Shown: positions 18,414 to 28,000 of the stretch, one piece after another
How the letters are laid out: each line of letters begins with the position of its first letter
How positions within the stretch are numbered: position 1 is the stretch's first letter
Assembly: GCA_029573495.1 (NCBI GenBank)
Contig: JAKQEI010000173.1
Span: forward strand, 1-55,461
Direction: 5' to 3'
DNA from: Bacteroidota bacterium
GTDB taxonomy: Bacteria; Bacteroidota; Bacteroidia; Flavobacteriales_F; PHOS-HE28
DNA length: 55,461 nt
Program-made: the position numbers and the translations under genes
Notes under the pieces: generated by a model
Database searches by the model: none
What the model was told of the DNA's origin: nothing
Seen by the model: only the letters and a program-made list of their open reading frames with translations

Positions 18414-18453
18414 AACGAGGCAATGGGCCATGGACGAGGGCTTTCCGCCGCGC

Positions 18454-18460
18454 TATCTTG
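18454..18460 (+). promoter_or_regulatory. Candidate -7 element before the STAS/kinase/regulator unit
   Basis: TATCTTG, close to TAnnTTTG with one T missing, ends 6 bases before the ATG at 18467. The same heptamer stands 7 bases before the HD-PPK1 start on the other strand (34174-34180). Confidence 0.4.
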
Positions 18461-18466
18461 TGTCCG

Positions 18467-18886
18467 ATGAGTTCCACCTCCGTACAGCGTGACACCACGA
18501 TCGCCACACTGCACCGCGTGGCCTCGGACTTCCTTGAAGTGGTGTACAAACCGGGTTGTTTCCTCAGCACGAGCGCCCTCGGGGAGGTGGCCCTGGTGCG
18601 CCGGTCCATGATGGGGACATCGCCCCATGCCATGTTGAGCCTCATTCCGGAGGATGCTGACTTCGAATTGGGCGCGATCCAGGTGGACCACCTGTCCCAT
18701 GATCGGGAACGGGGCCTGTTGCTCGCGATCGCCATCGTCACGCGCGCGAACATGATCGAGATGATGCTGAAGCTCTACTTCAGCTACTACCCCTGGCTGC
18801 ACAGGATCCTGGTAACGGACAACGAGAAGGAAGCACGCAACTGGATCGAAGGCCAGTTGCGGGAGCTGCGGATACAGGGGGCATGA
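18467..18886 (+). CDS. STAS-like (SpoIIAA-like) small protein, first gene of a kinase operon
   Basis: A 139-residue soluble alpha/beta protein. The pattern of an N-terminal strand pair, a helix in the middle (LLLAIAIVTRANMIEMMLKLYFSYY), then a strand and helix ending ILVTDNEKEARNWIEGQL is typical of SpoIIAA-like/STAS-related proteins of Bacteroidota. There is no obvious phosphorylatable Ser motif of classical anti-anti-sigma factors. The stop overlaps the ATG of the TPR kinase by 4 bases, so they are translationally coupled. This suggests it modulates that kinase or relays its output. The family call is tentative. Confidence 0.7.
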   Translation: MSSTSVQRDTTIATLHRVASDFLEVVYKPGCFLSTSALGEVALVRRSMMGTSPHAMLSLIPEDADFELGAIQVDHLSHDRERGLLLAIAIVTRANMIEMMLKLYFSYYPWLHRILVTDNEKEARNWIEGQLRELRIQGA

Positions 18887-20700
18887 CGGAAGACCTGTTC
18901 GCAACTCGTCGCGTGCTGCGCCTCTCGCTGGTCGCTTGCGGGGTGGTGCTTGCCGGTGTCGCTCCAGGCCAGCTTGACAGCCTCCGTCGCGTGCTCGGAT
19001 CACTGCCTGATGGTCCGGAAAGGCTGCCGGTCCTCACCGACATGTTGCGATCAACGGTCTTCGATCGGCCTGACACAGCACTCGTGATCTGCGCGACCTA
19101 CCTGGACATCGCCCGACGTAGCGGTGATCCGGTGGAGATCGGCAAGGCGCACAATTTCGCCGGTATGAGCCGCACCGTGCAGGGGCGACCGGCCAAGGCG
19201 CTCCACGAATACCTGCTGGCGCTCCGATCATTCGAACAAGGCGACGACCCCTGGTACACGGCGATGGCGCACAACAACATAGCCGCCATCTACAAGGACG
19301 AGGATCGGAACGACGATGCGCTTGCCGAATTCAACAGGGCCCTGATGGGATTCCAGGAGGTGGGCGATACGGTGTGGATGGCCAATGTGCGCAACAACCT
19401 GGCGAACGTGTTCTTCGATAGGGGCCAGTTGGACAGTGCCGTGCACCACTATAGGAGCGTCATCGACATCCTGTCTGGCAAAGGTCAGGACGCCTTTGCA
19501 GCGCAGGTGCGGATGAACCTTGGCAATGCCCTCTACGCGATGGGCGACCTCGACGGCGGCTTGGAAAGGCTGAAGGAGGCTAGAGAACAGCATCCGATCA
19601 ACGTCGACGAGTCCTATCGTGCCAATATCCTGAACGCACTGGGACACCTGGAGGGTCTGCACGGCGACCGGGACAGTGCCCTTGCGCACATAAGGGAAGG
19701 AATGCGCATTGCGCGTATGGTGGGAGCCGCGACCGCCGTGGCGGACGGAGAGGAGTTCCTTGCCGACGTCTACGAACATTGGGGGCGGACCGATTCCGCG
19801 CTCGTGCACTTCAAGCGCATGAAGGTCCAGCGCGACAGCCTCCTCAACGCGGAACGCAGTGCGCAGATCGCGGACATGCAAGTGCGCTATGAGACCGAGA
19901 AGAAGGACACTGAGCTCGCTGAGAACAGGACGATGTTGGAGCGTCGTTCGCTCACCATCAAAGTGGTCGCATGCGGCGCAGCGTTGCTGCTGTTGCTGGC
20001 CGTGCTGGCATACCGCGCTTATCGCCTGAAGCGCAGAGGTGAGCAGGAGCTGGCCAGGAAGAACGCGATCATCAAGGACCAGTTGCACGAAAAAGAGCTG
20101 CTGCTGCGTGAGATCCATCACCGGGTGAAGAACAACCTGCAGGTGGTGAGCAGCTTGTTGAGCATCCAGAGCCGAGGCATCGCCGACGAGAAGGCGCGTG
20201 AGGCCGTGCAGGACAGCCGTCAACGGGTGAAGAGCATGGCCCTCATCCACCAGGACCTGTACCGGGATGGTGACCTTACCGGTGTGCCCATGCGGAATTA
20301 TGTGGACCGTTTGGTGAACGGCCTGGTGGGGAGTTACGCCAAGGAGGCCAGCGTGCGCGTGGTCATGGATGTGCAGGATATCGCCCTGGACGTGGATACC
20401 GCCGTACCGATCGGATTGATCCTCAATGAGCTCATCACCAACGCGATCAAATACGCCTGGCCCGACGGACGCCCAGGCACGCTTACGGTGTCCTTGAAGG
20501 AGCAGGAAGAGCGCCTGGTGCTCTCCGTGGCCGATGATGGTGTGGGCATGCCAGCTGCGGGGGCTCCGGCCAAGGGCAGCGGCTTCGGCCTGAACATGGT
20601 GCGGACCTTCAGTGGCAAGCTCAATGCGGAATGGGAGGTGGCGGGTCCACCAGGTACACAGGTTGTCCTGCGGGTCGCCAGATACGAACTTGCGCACTGA
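18883..20700 (+). CDS. TPR sensor histidine kinase, HisKA_2 type
   Basis: A 605-residue membrane kinase. An N-terminal hydrophobic stretch (~8-30) is a signal peptide or anchor. Residues ~35-320 are TPR repeats (for example AMAHNNIAAIYKDEDRNDDALAEF). A coiled coil (~320-355), one membrane helix (~363-382) and a second coiled coil lead to the kinase. The dimerisation/phosphotransfer domain is HisKA_2: REIHHRVKNNLQVVSSLLSIQ, with phospho-His ~413. The HATPase shows NELITNAIKYAW, ADDGVGMPA and GSGFGLNMVRTF. It follows the STAS-like gene with a 4-base overlap and precedes a LytTR regulator by 3 bases. Same overall architecture as the kinase at 3253, but with a different catalytic family. Confidence 0.92.
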   Translation: MTEDLFATRRVLRLSLVACGVVLAGVAPGQLDSLRRVLGSLPDGPERLPVLTDMLRSTVFDRPDTALVICATYLDIARRSGDPVEIGKAHNFAGMSRTVQGRPAKALHEYLLALRSFEQGDDPWYTAMAHNNIAAIYKDEDRNDDALAEFNRALMGFQEVGDTVWMANVRNNLANVFFDRGQLDSAVHHYRSVIDILSGKGQDAFAAQVRMNLGNALYAMGDLDGGLERLKEAREQHPINVDESYRANILNALGHLEGLHGDRDSALAHIREGMRIARMVGAATAVADGEEFLADVYEHWGRTDSALVHFKRMKVQRDSLLNAERSAQIADMQVRYETEKKDTELAENRTMLERRSLTIKVVACGAALLLLLAVLAYRAYRLKRRGEQELARKNAIIKDQLHEKELLLREIHHRVKNNLQVVSSLLSIQSRGIADEKAREAVQDSRQRVKSMALIHQDLYRDGDLTGVPMRNYVDRLVNGLVGSYAKEASVRVVMDVQDIALDVDTAVPIGLILNELITNAIKYAWPDGRPGTLTVSLKEQEERLVLSVADDGVGMPAAGAPAKGSGFGLNMVRTFSGKLNAEWEVAGPPGTQVVLRVARYELAH

Positions 20701-20703
20701 ACC

Positions 20704-21444
20704 ATGGCACGCATCCGCATCCTGATCGTTGAGGACGAACCGCTGATCGCCGAGGACCTCCGTGGTCATCTGGATGAAATGGACTACGAGGTGTGCGCGC
20801 TCTGTGACAACGCACTGGGGGCCATGGCCGAGCTGACGGCAGCAAGGCCCGACCTCGTTCTGTTGGATATCAACCTGGGCGACGGAGCGGACGGCGTCCA
20901 ACTCGCCGAACGCATCAATGCGAAGCATCCATTGCCCTTCATCTTCGTGACCAGCCACGCGGATGTGGCCACCTTGGAGCGGGTGAAGGCCGTCCGCCCG
21001 GCTGGGTTCATCCTCAAGCCCTTCGACGAACGGCAGCTCCGCGCGCAGATCGAGATCGCCTTGGCGCGTTACGCCCATGGTGACGCGCCAATGGACAAGC
21101 TGGACACCCCGGAGGAGGCTGGTTTCGTCATCTCGGAGAGCATCTTCGTCAGGGATAAGGGGCGGTTGGTCAAGGTCGCGATCGATGAACTTCTGTTCGC
21201 CGAGGCCGACGATAACTATGTGACCCTGCACACGCCAACGAAGCGCTTCGTTATCACCAGCACGCTGGGGTCTGTTGAGAAGAAGTTGAACAGCAGGCAC
21301 CACCTGCGCATCCATAGAAGCTACCTGGTGGATACCCGCCGCATCACCGCGGTCGAGGATGGCTACGTTCACCTCGGTCCGTCACGACTGCCTGTTGGGA
21401 AGACCCATCGGGAGGCACTGATGGCGCGGATCCGTACGCTTTGA
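20704..21444 (+). CDS. LytTR-family response regulator
   Basis: A 246-residue regulator. Receiver domain: ILIVEDEPLIAEDLRG, Asp55 in LVLLDINLGDGADGV, Lys in FILKPFDERQL. The C-terminal LytTR domain (~140-245) contains IDELLFAEADDNYVTLHT, HHLRIHRSYLVDTRRI and LPVGKTHREAL. The receiver with the INLGDGADG motif is typical of regulators paired with HisKA_2/HWE kinases. It starts 3 bases after the kinase stop and is the last gene of the three-gene unit starting at 18467. Confidence 0.93.
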   Translation: MARIRILIVEDEPLIAEDLRGHLDEMDYEVCALCDNALGAMAELTAARPDLVLLDINLGDGADGVQLAERINAKHPLPFIFVTSHADVATLERVKAVRPAGFILKPFDERQLRAQIEIALARYAHGDAPMDKLDTPEEAGFVISESIFVRDKGRLVKVAIDELLFAEADDNYVTLHTPTKRFVITSTLGSVEKKLNSRHHLRIHRSYLVDTRRITAVEDGYVHLGPSRLPVGKTHREALMARIRTL

Positions 21445-21534
21445 CGCTCACCCATCCCGACACGTCGTTCACCCGATCATGGTGGCGTTCGGACCGGATC
21501 GGTCGGAAGTTCGAGGCGGAACGATCCCACGGTC

Positions 21535-22863
21535 ATGCGCATACGCTTCGCCCTCGCCCTAGCTGCTCTGGGGCTCACCGCCATCGCGGCATTTGGTCAA
21601 CCCTCCGACGCTCAGATCATCAAGGACCTCACCAAGCCCGGGGTGCTGAAGGTGGAATTGTCACCCGGTCCTACGAAGAAGGAGTGGCACAGCGCCCAAG
21701 GGCAGTACATGTGGGACCGCGTGGCGTACGTCACCCGTGGTGCCGAAGTGGCCGAATACCCGAAGGCCACGGTGAGGATCACCGGCATCGCCCGGTACCA
21801 CTACGGTGCGAGCACCAGCTTCCGCGAGTTCAAGGTGGCGGAGAACGAGTACTTCGGTCTGCCAGCACCGAACAAGGAGGAAATGCTCGGCATGATCCGC
21901 GAGCGTTATCTGGATTTCCTCGGGCATCGGGCCCGGAGCATGGTCGGCGACCTGCACTACATGCGCATTCCCGAAGGTGAAGGGGTCATCTGGCATACGC
22001 CGCTCTCCTTCACGATTCCCGTGGAGATCGCATACGACAGCAAGACCAGCAACATACACCTCACCACCATCCAGGAGAAGGTCGACACGCGCTTCTACCG
22101 GGATGCCGTGAGCACGCCGTGGAAGGAGAACATCGTCGCCGTGGGGCGTGACCGCACCGAGGGCGCACAGCGCACCTTCCCGGCCGATGACCTGCGCGCC
22201 ATGCCCACCTTCCGCGACCAATTGGAAGAGCAGCAGGCGCAGCGCGATCTGGCGGCACTGGGGGATGTCACGATCCCCGAGTTCAAGAGCGATATGGATG
22301 TGTTCCTTTACACGCACAAGCTGCTGCGCGAAAGCAACGCGAAGCAGCTTGAGGCCTACCTGATGCGCATGCTCGCACCATCCTACTACGTGGAAGGGAG
22401 CACCACGCGGCTGACCCCGCAAGGCGCCGATGTGATCAACAAGGCTGTGGCCGCTGCGTTCGGCGGAAAGGGCACCTACGCTGAACAGTATTGCGCCGAT
22501 CCAGGTGTGAAGCATCAGCAGCCCGACATGATCGAGATCTGGAACGCGACCCAGGATGCGCACACGCGCATGCATGTGGGACGCTTCGGCGGCGGTTGGA
22601 AGAACGGTCAGAAGGTGGGCGAGCAATACAAGTTCATCGCGCTGGAGGTGTGGATGCTGACCTCCGCTGACGACATCGCGCGCCTCCGCAGCTACGAACC
22701 CGGCATGCTGTGCGAACCGGCATCCGCAGGTGCCAAGGCCACCGGCGGTGCGACCACGACCACGCCGGCAACGACGACCTCGGGCACTGGTTCCCCACAA
22801 AGCGCCGGTAGCGACCTGATCAAGAAGGGCAAAGGACTCCTGAACAAACTCACCACCCCATGA
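21535..22863 (+). CDS. Secreted protein of unknown function with Thr/Gly-rich tail
   Basis: A 442-residue exported protein. A signal peptide (residues 1-21, ending AAFGQ) is followed by a globular region of ~370 residues that I cannot assign; two recognisable blocks are VEIAYDSKTSNIHLT and MIEIWNATQDAHTRMHVG. The end is a low-complexity Thr/Gly/Pro linker (TTTTPATTTSGTG) and a short basic helix DLIKKGKGLLNKL. There is no T9SS tail. Its stop overlaps the ATG of the beta-helix gene by 4 bases (ATGA), so the two products are probably made together. Confidence 0.75.
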   Translation: MRIRFALALAALGLTAIAAFGQPSDAQIIKDLTKPGVLKVELSPGPTKKEWHSAQGQYMWDRVAYVTRGAEVAEYPKATVRITGIARYHYGASTSFREFKVAENEYFGLPAPNKEEMLGMIRERYLDFLGHRARSMVGDLHYMRIPEGEGVIWHTPLSFTIPVEIAYDSKTSNIHLTTIQEKVDTRFYRDAVSTPWKENIVAVGRDRTEGAQRTFPADDLRAMPTFRDQLEEQQAQRDLAALGDVTIPEFKSDMDVFLYTHKLLRESNAKQLEAYLMRMLAPSYYVEGSTTRLTPQGADVINKAVAAAFGGKGTYAEQYCADPGVKHQQPDMIEIWNATQDAHTRMHVGRFGGGWKNGQKVGEQYKFIALEVWMLTSADDIARLRSYEPGMLCEPASAGAKATGGATTTTPATTTSGTGSPQSAGSDLIKKGKGLLNKLTTP

Positions 22864-24698
22864 AACACTTGGCCGCTCTCATCGCCCTTTCGTTCGCTCC
22901 GCTCTTGGGATGGGCGCAGCTCAGCGGTACGCTCATCGTGGGAGGGGCCAGCCCCGATTACGCGACGCTCTCCGCGGCCGTCAACGCGTTGATGAGCGAA
23001 GGCGCAACCGGCAACGTCACCTTCGACATCCGGCCGGGCACCTACTCGGGGCAATATCTGCTAGGCGCTGTTCCGGGCACACCGGGGAGCATCACCTTCC
23101 GGAACAGCAGCAACGGCGCGCAGGCCGTCAACCTCGAGTTCGACGCCAGCGGCAGCGCGGACAACTACATTTTCCGCATCGATGGCACGGATGACGTCCG
23201 CTTGGAGAAGCTCACCTTCCGTCCACTGGACTTCAACTATGCCAGAGCGGTGCACTTCTTCAATGCGGTCGCTGGCATGATCATCGAGCAATGTGTGTTC
23301 CATGGAAGCACCAACCCATCGGGCTCCGCCTATTTCGATCGCATCCTGGTCCACTGCGACCAGGCCGCCATCAACACCGACAACAATCCACAGGACGTCA
23401 TCATCATCGACAACTCCTTCTTCAACGGCAACACGGCCGTGGAACTGGATTGTTACGGCTTCGCCGGCGCGCGTAGCAACGGATTGATCATCACCGGCAA
23501 CGAGTTCCGGCAGCAAGTGGGTACGGGCGTGCGACTCAACAATTGCCGGGGGCAGATCGGGGACAACGACTTCAGCACCACGGTGGGCAACTGGTACGTG
23601 GGCATCCGCACCACCTACTTCGACGGGGGCAGCCAGATCCGCCGTAACGACATCCAGGCCTATGCGACCAATGGCTGTACCGGGATCGAGGTGGGTAACA
23701 CACAGAGCACCACGGGCAACATGATCAGCAATAACATGGTGTACGTGAACGGAACAGGCGATGTCTGGGGAATGGCCGTGTACAACCTGTGGGATATGAA
23801 GATCGTGCATAACAGCGTGCTCGTGGCCGCTGGCAACGCGTTCCAGAGCTATGCCTTCTACCACCTGAGCAACTTCCCCGACGGGCAGGACGCGCTGGTG
23901 CGCAACAACATCTTCGCGAACAACGCGGGTGGCCTGGCATACTACGTACAGGTGCCGGATAACGTCGCCACGGAGGACCATAACTGCTTGTTCAGCACGG
24001 GCGGCCTGCTCTCCCAGGCGGGAAGCAGTGACTACGCCACCATCGCCGCGCACCAGGCGGGTACGGGAATGGGAGCGGGCGATAGCGGCATCGATCCGGT
24101 CTTCCCAGCGCAGCCGGACCTGCACATGAACAACTGCGCAATGGATGATCTGGGCGAGTACTTCTTCGTCGTGGGTGCTGACATCGACGGCGATGCCCGT
24201 GGCAACCCCGCATGTGATATGGGAGCTGACGAGTACACCGCCAGCAGCTCCTCGGTCCAGGCACCGACCATCACCGTGGCGCTGCCTTACGAGCTCGGAC
24301 TCAACGCTTCCTTCGCGAGCTATTCATGGAACACCGGGGCGAACACGCCTACCATCACCATCACTGCGGCTGGTAACTATTCCTGCGATGTGGTGGACGT
24401 GAACGGTTGCAGCTATCAGGTGAACATCAGCGTGCTGGCGGACATCAACACGGATGTCGCGTTACTGGACAAGGCCGACATCAGCATCTACCCGGTCCCG
24501 GCGGTCGATGTGCTTCATGTGATGGGCTTGCCGCCGGGGGTGGCGTACGATGTGCTCGATGGACAGGGTCGGACCGTCCTGCGGGGATCATCTGCAGGTC
24601 CGATATCGATCGCGCTGCTGCACTTGGCGCCCGGACCGCATCTGCTGCGGTGGAATGTGGAGGGGGTCATGCGCACGGCACGTTTCATCAAGCAATGA
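22860..24698 (+). CDS. Secreted right-handed beta-helix protein with T9SS type A tail
   Basis: A 612-residue exported protein. A signal peptide (ending LLGWAQ) is followed by one parallel beta-helix module (~20-460). It opens with LSGTLIVGGASPDYATLSAA and closes with the family-typical DPVFPAQPDLHMNNCAMDD and GNPACDMGADEY. A ~70-residue linker domain (PTITVALPYELGLNASFASY) leads to the type A sorting domain (ISIYPVPAVDVLHVMG, ending ARFIKQ). Beta-helix proteins of this type bind or cut polysaccharides or act as adhesins; no catalytic residues are recognisable. It is a single-module relative of the three-module protein at 25058 and is coupled to the unknown secreted protein upstream. Confidence 0.88.
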   Translation: MKHLAALIALSFAPLLGWAQLSGTLIVGGASPDYATLSAAVNALMSEGATGNVTFDIRPGTYSGQYLLGAVPGTPGSITFRNSSNGAQAVNLEFDASGSADNYIFRIDGTDDVRLEKLTFRPLDFNYARAVHFFNAVAGMIIEQCVFHGSTNPSGSAYFDRILVHCDQAAINTDNNPQDVIIIDNSFFNGNTAVELDCYGFAGARSNGLIITGNEFRQQVGTGVRLNNCRGQIGDNDFSTTVGNWYVGIRTTYFDGGSQIRRNDIQAYATNGCTGIEVGNTQSTTGNMISNNMVYVNGTGDVWGMAVYNLWDMKIVHNSVLVAAGNAFQSYAFYHLSNFPDGQDALVRNNIFANNAGGLAYYVQVPDNVATEDHNCLFSTGGLLSQAGSSDYATIAAHQAGTGMGAGDSGIDPVFPAQPDLHMNNCAMDDLGEYFFVVGADIDGDARGNPACDMGADEYTASSSSVQAPTITVALPYELGLNASFASYSWNTGANTPTITITAAGNYSCDVVDVNGCSYQVNISVLADINTDVALLDKADISIYPVPAVDVLHVMGLPPGVAYDVLDGQGRTVLRGSSAGPISIALLHLAPGPHLLRWNVEGVMRTARFIKQ

Positions 24699-25057
24699 CC
24701 TGGGACGGGTATCATGTCGCTGTGCAGGCATGGATGGGCATTGGAACAACAGGTTGATGAGCGGACTCCTCGAACGGGAGGCTGAACAGGACCACCGGAC
24801 GGTCCGCGCCACTCCACGAAGGAGTGCTCGACGGCGTCAATGACCCGGGTAACATACGCGTACAACGGGAGCATGCGATGAGCCGTCTCCCGTGCACCCC
24901 CTGATCGGCAATGGCTTCCGGTCGTTCGCAGCCGCTCCAGGGTGATGGGGAGAAGCCTGGACCGCTCTGACATTCACCCGTCCGGGAACGACGTTCACCC
25001 ATCCAAGCTGGACCGACGGAGGCATGCTGGGGATCTTGCAGCAGCGAAGATCCTATC
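24699..25057. other. 359-bp intergenic region between two beta-helix genes
   Basis: No gene-like frame is seen. A small hairpin, CACTCC (24810-24815) with GGAGTG (24821-24826), is the only clear secondary structure. It lacks a T tract. No -7 element close to the next start was recognised. Confidence 0.55.
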
Positions 25058-28000
25058 ATGTCCATCCGGCAGCTCATCCTGTTCCTTTCGCTGGTGGCCG
25101 CTACGGGCACCTCGTCGTTCGCTCAATTGAACGGTACGTACATCATCGATGGTGGTGGGGGGGGTGATTACACGAACTTCGCTAACGCCATCAACGACCT
25201 GAACACGCTGGGCGTGAACGGCCCGGTCGTGTTCGAGGTGACCGATGGCAACTATTACGGACGAGCAACGATCGGCACGATCACAGGTGCCTCCGCCGTG
25301 AACACGGTGACCTTCCGTGGGCAGAGCCTGGACAGCTCGCTGGTGACCTGGTCCGAGACCACCTCCACGACGGTCTCCGTCTTTTCACACAACAGCCTGC
25401 TGCGGCTCAATGGTGCGCAATACGTCACCGTTGAGCACATGACCATGCAACGCACCGGCGCGTCCCAATACGGGCATGTGGTGTTCATCGAAGGGGCCAC
25501 CTCGCACATCACCATCCAGCACTGCAAGCTCCGCGGCGCCGCCAATTTCACGACGACCCCGAATGATCGGAACCTCGTCGATGCGGTGAACAACACGGTC
25601 CAGAGCGGAATGGTCTTTCGCAATAACCGGTTGGAATATGGGAACCGCGGCATTTATTGGAACGCCACCGCGCTGGAAGCGGACGAAGTGCTGTTCGAGG
25701 GGAACGACCTGTTCCAGTCCCCATGCCATATACAGGGAGCTTCCGGAAGCGTGGAAGTGATCGGCAACACCGCATTATCCACCCTTACCTACCAAGGGTT
25801 CACCCTGATGAACCTGAGCGGTGTGGTGGATATCTCTAAGAACTCGCTCAGGAACACCCAGAACAACAACACGCTTGTCCTGCAGGGCGTGGCAGGTACT
25901 TCTGGCACACCGGCACGCCTTGCGAACAACATGGTGATCGGCCAGTACGCCGCGAGTTTATCGGCCTGTGCCCACCTGGACCTCCTGCACAACAGCTTCT
26001 CCGGATCGAACGCCATTGCCAACAGCAATACCGACCTCCGATCGCTCAACAACATCTGGTACCGCGATCTGGGCTATGCCCTCACCGTGACCAGCGGAGC
26101 CACTTTCATGGAGTCCGACCACAACTGCTACTTCAGCGCGGCGGCCGGTACCGTGAACTGGCTCGGGACCCATGCTTCGCAGGCCAGCCTCACCGCAGCC
26201 ACGGGGATGGACGCCAACAGCCTGTTCATGGACCCGCTCTACGTCAACCCGCTCTTCGATCTGCACCTGCAGAGCAGTTCCCCTTGCGCGGGCACGGGCA
26301 CGAGCACCCCAGGTCTGACCGATGACCTGGATCAGGAGGTACGCCCCCGACCCGCGCTCACCGACCCGGACATGGGTGCGGACGAGACCGATGAGCACTG
26401 CACCGTCCTGAGCGGAACTTATGTGATCGGCCCTTCTGCAGGTGCTGACTTCTCGTCCTTCACCGGCGCGATCATCAAGATGGTCTCGTGCGGCATCAAT
26501 GGTCCGGTGGTCTTCGAGGTGGAGGACGGGACCTATAACGAACAGTTGGTCCTACCACCGGTCCCCGGGAATTCCTCGACCAACACCATCACGTTCCGGG
26601 GTCAGAGCCTTGACAGTTCGCTGGTCACCCTGGACCTGAACGCGGGCAACCTGTCCGCCAACAACTTCCTTCTCTCCTTCCAAGGGATGGACCATGTCAC
26701 CTTCGAGCACATGCGATTCCGTCGTCTGTTCGCATCCACAACCAACCGCTTTGCCCGTATCGTTTCCTTCCAGGCGAGCAGCGATCCTTCACAGCAAGTG
26801 ACCTTATCGCACATCTGGTTCCAAGGGTCTTTTGGCAGCCCGTACGGGTATGGCTACTCGGAAGCCATTGACGCGACCGACACCAATGACAATCTGGAGG
26901 TCGTGGTGGACCACTGCCACTTCAGTTCCGGAGGACCGAGCATCGATTGGGATGCGAACGGTAGCGATGATCGATTGACCGTGTCACATTGTGTGATCGC
27001 GAACATGTTCGACGGGATCAGCATCCGGGAGACCATATCGCCGTTCACCCTGACGGATAACGCGATCGGTCCATTCCCGCTGAACATCGTGGCAGTTGGC
27101 ATCACCTTGAATGATATTTCCTCGTCGTTCATCATCTCACGGAACTCGGTGCGCATGACACGGGGATGGGCGGCACGTTCCACCAACATCAACTGCACCG
27201 TGGCGGAACCGGGCCTGATCGCCAACAACACGCTGATCGGGTATTCGACCTTCACCCTGGAAGGTGGGCTCCAGCTGAACGGCAGCATTGACCATCTGCA
27301 CATCCTCAACAACTCCCTGAGCGCGGGCTACGGCAGGGCATTCCAAATGACAGCGACCAATGCAACAGGCCTTCGCTTCCTGAACAACATCGCGATGGTC
27401 TCCTTCGGGCCCGGTTATCCGATCTATGCCAGCCTCGCCAGTTTCGCGGAATGCTCCCACAATCTGTTGTACAAACCCGTCTCCGGGAACATCGCCTTCT
27501 GGGCCGGCACGAACTACAGCAACATGTTCGCTCTGCAGACCGGCAGCGGATATTTCGCCTCCTCCTTCTTCGATGACCCGATGTTCGTCGACCCCGCGAC
27601 CGACCTTCATCTTCAGCCAGGGTCGCCGTGCGCGGGTATCGGACAGGTGCTGACCGAGTTCACCGATGATCTGGATGGAGACCCGCGGCCGGACCCGATC
27701 GCCACGGCGTATGACATCGGCGCCGATGAGACACCGGACCAATGCATTCCCATGAGCGGCACATACATCATCGGCCCGTCCGTGGCGGCCGACGTTCCGA
27801 ACTTCTTGACAGCGGTGGGGCGGATGCAGCGCTGTGGGATCAGCGGCCCCGTCCTGTTCCTTGTTGAGCCGGGCAACTACTTCGGACAGGTGCGACTGCC
27901 CGCGATAGCGGGGAACGATGCCACCAACACGATCACCTTCGAAGGGCAGAGCGGTGACAGTACGGATGTGATCCTTCGTGCCAATGCCTCCAATGTCGCG

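Noticed and set aside
19228..21372. 714-codon open frame on the minus strand
   Set aside because: It is exactly opposite the HisKA_2 kinase and LytTR regulator genes, has a composition dominated by His, Val, Gln and Arg, and shows no motif. High-GC codon bias keeps the antisense frame open.
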